Source of the DNA: Gillisella terrae
GTDB lineage: Bacteria > Pseudomonadota > Alphaproteobacteria > Rhizobiales > Rhizobiaceae
Direction of reading: 5' to 3'
NCBI RefSeq assembly: GCF_004801395.1
Contig: NZ_SSOA01000003.1
Span: 124,001-188,000, forward strand
Length of the DNA: 64,000 nucleotides
Part shown: positions 60,956-64,000 of the stretch, piece by piece
How the letters are laid out: each line of letters starts with the position of its first letter
Position numbering within the stretch: the first letter of the stretch is position 1
Notes under the pieces: model-generated
The model's input: only the letters and a program-made list of their open reading frames with translations
Database searches by the model: none
Told to the model about the DNA's origin: nothing
Program-made: the position numbers and the translations under genes

Positions 60956-62170
60956 TTGAGCACTGCCCCACTTCCCCGCCAAGCCGGCGTAGCGCAAGGT
61001 CTGGTTATGGCCGTTACGTCATTTCTGCCAATCATGGCCATTATATCGCTGGTGCCTGCGGTGCCCAGTCTGATTCAGCATTTTTCAGCCACACCCAACG
61101 CGCAAACGCTGATTCCGCTGATGCTCACCGCGCCGGGCTTGATGATCGCAATCCTTTCACCCTTTGTGGGCTGGGTTGTAGATCGCATTGGCCGCCGCAC
61201 TCTGCTGCTCTGGGCCACGCTTTTATATGGTATTTGTGGCACTATGCCGCTTTACATCCATGAGCTCAGTTCGATCTTCATAACACGGCTTGGCGTGGGC
61301 GTATCCGAAGCGGTGGTGCTGACCGTCGCCAACACAATGATGATGGACTATTTCGGCGTCAATCGCCGTCGTTTCTGGCTGATGATTCAGGGCCTCGTCG
61401 GCCCCCTGTTTGCTTCCGGCATCATCGCCATTTCTGGCTTTCTCACGGCTGTGCAGTGGAATGGAGCCTTCTGGATCTATGCCGTGTCCTTCCCGCTTTT
61501 CATTGCCATGTACATATGGATGTATGAGCCTGAGGTGATCGGTCGTCATGCCGACGAACCGGACATTGATGACCGCAACTTCCCCTGGAAGCGAATTCTG
61601 ACCGTTGTGTCTGTCACATTTTGCGTGGCGATTCTGTATTACATCTACACCATAAACGGTGCTTCGGCATTCCATTCGCTGCAGGGTGCCCCGGTTGAAC
61701 GTGTTGGTCTGATCTTGTCGATTGTCTCTCTGGTCGTGCCGATCGGTTCCCTTTTGTTCGGCTATCTTTCCAAACGCATTTCTCCCGAACACGTTCTGGG
61801 CGTCATGATGATTTTAATCGGTGTCGGCATGGGTGGTGTCGGTATCGCTACCAATGAAGTCAGGATGGGCATTGCCGGAGCTGTTCAGCAGCTCGGCTCT
61901 GGTATGGCCGTCAGCGCGATGATCTTCTGGGTCTCGTCTTTGTTTGGTCCTGCCCATCGCGGGCGCGCCATGGGGGCCTGGTGCAGTGCCTTTTTCGCGG
62001 GTATGTTCGTCAGTCCACTTTTCTTCAGTGCCCTGCGCAACATGGCCGGTAACGATGTTCTCTACCCTTTCCGGATCGCAGGACCGCTGGCGATTTTTGT
62101 CGGCGTTCTGTTTCTTGGTTTCGCTGTTTCGTCCTTCGCGCGCGCTCTTCGTTTCGCCAAAGCACAGTAA
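60956..62170 (+). CDS. MFS transporter
   Basis: A 404-residue major facilitator with about 12 membrane helices. The MFS motif A-like GWVVDRIGRRTLLLWATLLY lies near residue 62-81 and a repeat LFGYLSKRISPEHVLGVMMI near 265. Translation starts at TTG 60956, six bases after AAGGAGGAG; an ATG just upstream is followed by a stop. Placed divergently from the sugar oxidase and before the tetR gene, it probably imports the glycoside or aglycone. The substrate is inferred. Confidence 0.9.
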   Translation: MSTAPLPRQAGVAQGLVMAVTSFLPIMAIISLVPAVPSLIQHFSATPNAQTLIPLMLTAPGLMIAILSPFVGWVVDRIGRRTLLLWATLLYGICGTMPLYIHELSSIFITRLGVGVSEAVVLTVANTMMMDYFGVNRRRFWLMIQGLVGPLFASGIIAISGFLTAVQWNGAFWIYAVSFPLFIAMYIWMYEPEVIGRHADEPDIDDRNFPWKRILTVVSVTFCVAILYYIYTINGASAFHSLQGAPVERVGLILSIVSLVVPIGSLLFGYLSKRISPEHVLGVMMILIGVGMGGVGIATNEVRMGIAGAVQQLGSGMAVSAMIFWVSSLFGPAHRGRAMGAWCSAFFAGMFVSPLFFSALRNMAGNDVLYPFRIAGPLAIFVGVLFLGFAVSSFARALRFAKAQ

Positions 62171-62198
62171 CACAGCAAAGAGCACATGAAGACAAACG

Positions 62199-62239
62199 AG
62201 CGCGATGCATGATCATGAAGATCAGCATCGCGCTTTTTT
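62199..62239 (+). terminator. Rho-independent terminator of the MFS gene
   Basis: AGCGCGATGC and GCATCGCGCT form a 10-bp GC-rich stem followed by six T residues, 28 bp after the stop codon. Confidence 0.88.
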
Positions 62240-62423
62240 AGCATTGCGAGTGGGAGCAAATCATTTTACCAGATCAAACGATGTGCGCCTGGTGAATACA
62301 GGGTCGCACTCGAAACAGATCGCCAGATCTGTACAGGGGCTTCACTGTCGCGGCTCCGTTTGAGCAATCTGATTGTGGCTGCACGTGCCCGCAGTCCAGC
62401 AAAATCAGCTTCGAGGAGGTAAA

Positions 62424-63083
62424 ATGCGCAGCGCCGAGACCCGGAATAACGAACCTAAACAGGAGCGAAGTCGGATAAGCCAGGCCAAGGTTGTCAATGC
62501 AGCAAGCCATCTGCTGGCACGCCATGGCTATGACGGCTTTACCCTGCAACAGGTCTCAGCGGAGTCGGGGGTGTCGATTGGCTCTATTTATGGCCGCTTC
62601 GCCAGCAAAGACGAGCTGGTGCATTTCATCCACCGCAACCTTCTGGACCATATGGATGCAGTTCACAACAACCTTTTGGATGCGCCCGAATGGCAGGACA
62701 TGCCGCTTTTTGATCTTGTGCCACCGCTTTTTGATCGGATTGCCGAAACGCTGCGGGAAAATGCACCACTCTTGCGCGCCTTCATGCTGCGTGCGGTTTA
62801 TGATGATGTGATTTCCACGGTGGGCAGCCAGTCATTCAAGGGTTTCGTCAGCCAGATCACCGCTCTGCTCATGCGCCACGCCCATGAACTGCAGACAGAT
62901 CAACCTGAGGCCATTTTCCGCCATTGTATCACTTCAGCCTATTCGACCTATGGCAATTTCCTCGGCCTCGGTTCCAATCGCGGCGAGCGACGGGAAGTGG
63001 ATTGGGATTGGTACAAGGCTGAAACAGGGCGGATGCTGGTGTCCTATCTCGTCTCCTATGGTATGCGCGGAGCGCAAGGCTAA
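62424..63083 (+). CDS. TetR-family transcriptional regulator
   Basis: A 219-residue regulator with an N-terminal TetR helix-turn-helix (VVNAASHLLARHGYDGFTLQ, QVSAESGVSIGSIYGRFASK near 25-64) and a helical ligand-binding domain. The start at ATG 62424 follows GAGGAGGT; the longer upstream frame is not family-like. It is the best candidate for binding the shared AGAATTAATATTCT-type operators at 51437, 54860 and 63088, probably released by a plant-derived aglycone. Target and ligand are inferred. Confidence 0.88.
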   Translation: MRSAETRNNEPKQERSRISQAKVVNAASHLLARHGYDGFTLQQVSAESGVSIGSIYGRFASKDELVHFIHRNLLDHMDAVHNNLLDAPEWQDMPLFDLVPPLFDRIAETLRENAPLLRAFMLRAVYDDVISTVGSQSFKGFVSQITALLMRHAHELQTDQPEAIFRHCITSAYSTYGNFLGLGSNRGERREVDWDWYKAETGRMLVSYLVSYGMRGAQG

Positions 63084-63087
63084 TATT

Positions 63088-63109
63088 TAGAATTAGTATT
63101 TTAATTTTT
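63088..63109. promoter_or_regulatory. third, weaker copy of the AT-rich operator
   Basis: TAGAATTAGTATTTTAATTT resembles the operators at 51437-51456 and 54860-54879 (15 or 16 of the 18 central bases). It is placed 5 bp after the tetR stop codon, before a stretch with no convincing gene. Confidence 0.45.
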
Positions 63110-63441
63110 ATTCTTCTGTTGCTATGAGATCTCAGGGAGGTGGCGACTGCAACAAGGTGTGACTATGACAATGATTGATAAGACAATGCTGAAAACAGGC
63201 AACGCCCGCGGATTTGATGGCCAGGGCCTTGTGCGTCTCCTCATGGGCGGCCTCAATCGCAGCGGTCATCCTCTGGCAGAACTGGCCAGTGGCGAAAGGG
63301 GCAAAACCAGAACACCGAGCGCTGTGGGCTTTGGTCTGATCCTCTGAGCTGACAAACATTCCGCTTGGCTATTATCGCACGATGCCCCAGGCAGTCAAAG
63401 CGTGTATCAAGGTAAGGTCAGCTTTACCTCTCGATAGAGCG
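63110..63441. other. region between tetR and lysR with a possible small ORF
   Basis: About 330 bp. A plus-strand frame at 63159-63347 (TMIDKTMLKTGNARGFDGQG) could be a 62-residue protein or the start of a deleted gene; it has a weak AAGG site and no recognised family, so I do not call it. The lysR gene is convergent with it. Confidence 0.35.
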
Positions 63442-64000
63442 TCATGAATGAAGCCGCTCAACGGCGGCACATTCCTTCACAAGTTTTCGCAACCAGATCA
63501 GCCCCGGATCGCGAGACCTGTGCCTATGCCAACGCAACGTCTGCTCAAGAGGTGGCACCGCAATTGGCGGGGCCATGATCCGAAAACCACCCTCCGCCAT
63601 GGCAAGACGTGCAAGCCGTTCCTGAATAAGGGCGATACGGTTGGTTCCCTTCAACAGATTGGCCATCGAGCTGAAAGCATAGGTGGAAATGGCCTTGCGC
63701 GGCTCGATGCCTGCGGCCCGCATCGCCAGAACAGCAAAGCTGTCCTGCCCAAAGAACGGTTCCATCACAACCATCGGCGCATCAATAAAACTTTGGCGGT
63801 CCATGATGTCTGGCCCCGGATAATCCGCACTGGCCAGCACCACAAGCTTATCTTCAAACAAATGCTCGCGTGTGTGATTATCAACGGCAATTGATGCTGG
63901 CACAACGAGCAGATCAATATCACCACGCTCCAGTAGTTTTTCTGGAGATGCCATTTGAGGCCGCAGGTTTAGGCGGACGCCGGGGGCATCCTCCATGATC
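63442..64000 (-). CDS. LysR-family regulator (5' end beyond right edge)
   Basis: About 186 C-terminal codons are visible, and the frame is open to the right edge. The sequence is the substrate-binding domain of a LysR protein (SPEKLLERGDIDLLVVPASI, EDKLVVLASADYPG, FSSMANLLKGTNRIALIQER), similar to the NodD-like subgroup in style. The N-terminal helix-turn-helix lies outside the window. It may co-regulate the adjacent catabolic genes, possibly with a flavonoid-like ligand; that is inference. Confidence 0.85.
   Translation of the reverse strand, partial: IMEDAPGVRLNLRPQMASPEKLLERGDIDLLVVPASIAVDNHTREHLFEDKLVVLASADYPGPDIMDRQSFIDAPMVVMEPFFGQDSFAVLAMRAAGIEPRKAISTYAFSSMANLLKGTNRIALIQERLARLAMAEGGFRIMAPPIAVPPLEQTLRWHRHRSRDPGLIWLRKLVKECAAVERLHS

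Noticed and set aside
63159-63347. 62-codon plus-strand ORF after tetR
   Set aside because: Weak ribosome-binding site, no family resemblance, and it could be a gene remnant; described only as part of an intergenic region.

Overview
The window looks like a chromosomal segment of a Rhizobiales bacterium, most likely Rhizobiaceae (Agrobacterium/Rhizobium type). The evidence is the core gene order yacG-maf-infA-phosphatase-UPF0262-hisD-DUF2948-murA next to tRNA-Phe, a porin of the Brucella Omp2b/RopA type, a candidate EcfG general-stress promoter, and two copies of a Rhizobiaceae-like palindromic intergenic repeat (39611-39718 and 53157-53200).

Positions 1-39000 are accessory DNA stacked against tRNA-Phe (38958-39033). 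The last 47 bp of that tRNA gene occur three times in the same orientation (7863, 25071, 38956), which delimits at least three tandem integrative elements. The leftmost carries a type I-C CRISPR-Cas operon on the minus strand (cas3, cas5, cas8c, cas7, cas4, then cas1 running off the left edge) and ends in an integrase relic. The middle element (7863-25071) has a P4-type integrase gene split into two ends about 15 kb apart. Between them lie two inverted IS3-family copies flanking a type VI secretion effector cluster: VgrG, a small adaptor, an LHH nuclease with SUKH immunity, DUF2169, a thiolase-like protein, a PAAR-like nuclease effector with DUF3396 immunity, and a decayed duplicate effector cassette. 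The third element (25071-38956) carries a PARIS anti-phage pair (AriA/AriB), a TIGR04141/DUF6119 protein, a catalytic-domain-only tyrosine recombinase, a small HUH replication protein, a clamp-loader-like AAA+ ATPase, several unknown proteins and an intact integrase beside the tRNA.

The most striking observation lies between cas3 and cas5. A solitary, intact 32-bp type I-C CRISPR repeat (5039-5070) is followed, in crRNA orientation, by a spacer-like sequence. That sequence matches a site 175 bp away (5245-5263), just upstream of a 32-residue hydrophobic ORF (5089-5187). The match has a canonical TTC PAM, a perfect 11-nt seed, and mismatches only at positions 12 and 18, which Cascade flips out. 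This is the layout expected of a CreTA-type RNA-guarded toxin or a Cas-autoregulating mini-CRISPR.

Positions 39000-50300 are core or core-like: yacG to murA, tRNA-Thr, a PRC-barrel stress gene, an RpiR-family regulator, a TonB-dependent siderophore receptor and an inositol-monophosphatase-family protein. After an IS6-family remnant, 51400-64000 appears to be a catabolic cluster for plant C-glycosides: C-glycoside deglycosidase alpha and beta subunits, a porin, a luciferase-like flavin monooxygenase with FMN reductase, a GH3 beta-glucosidase, a pyranose-oxidase-family sugar 3-oxidase, an MFS transporter, a TetR regulator and a LysR regulator cut by the right edge. A shared AT-rich palindrome (AGAATTAATATTCT-like) at two promoters and downstream of tetR suggests one regulon.
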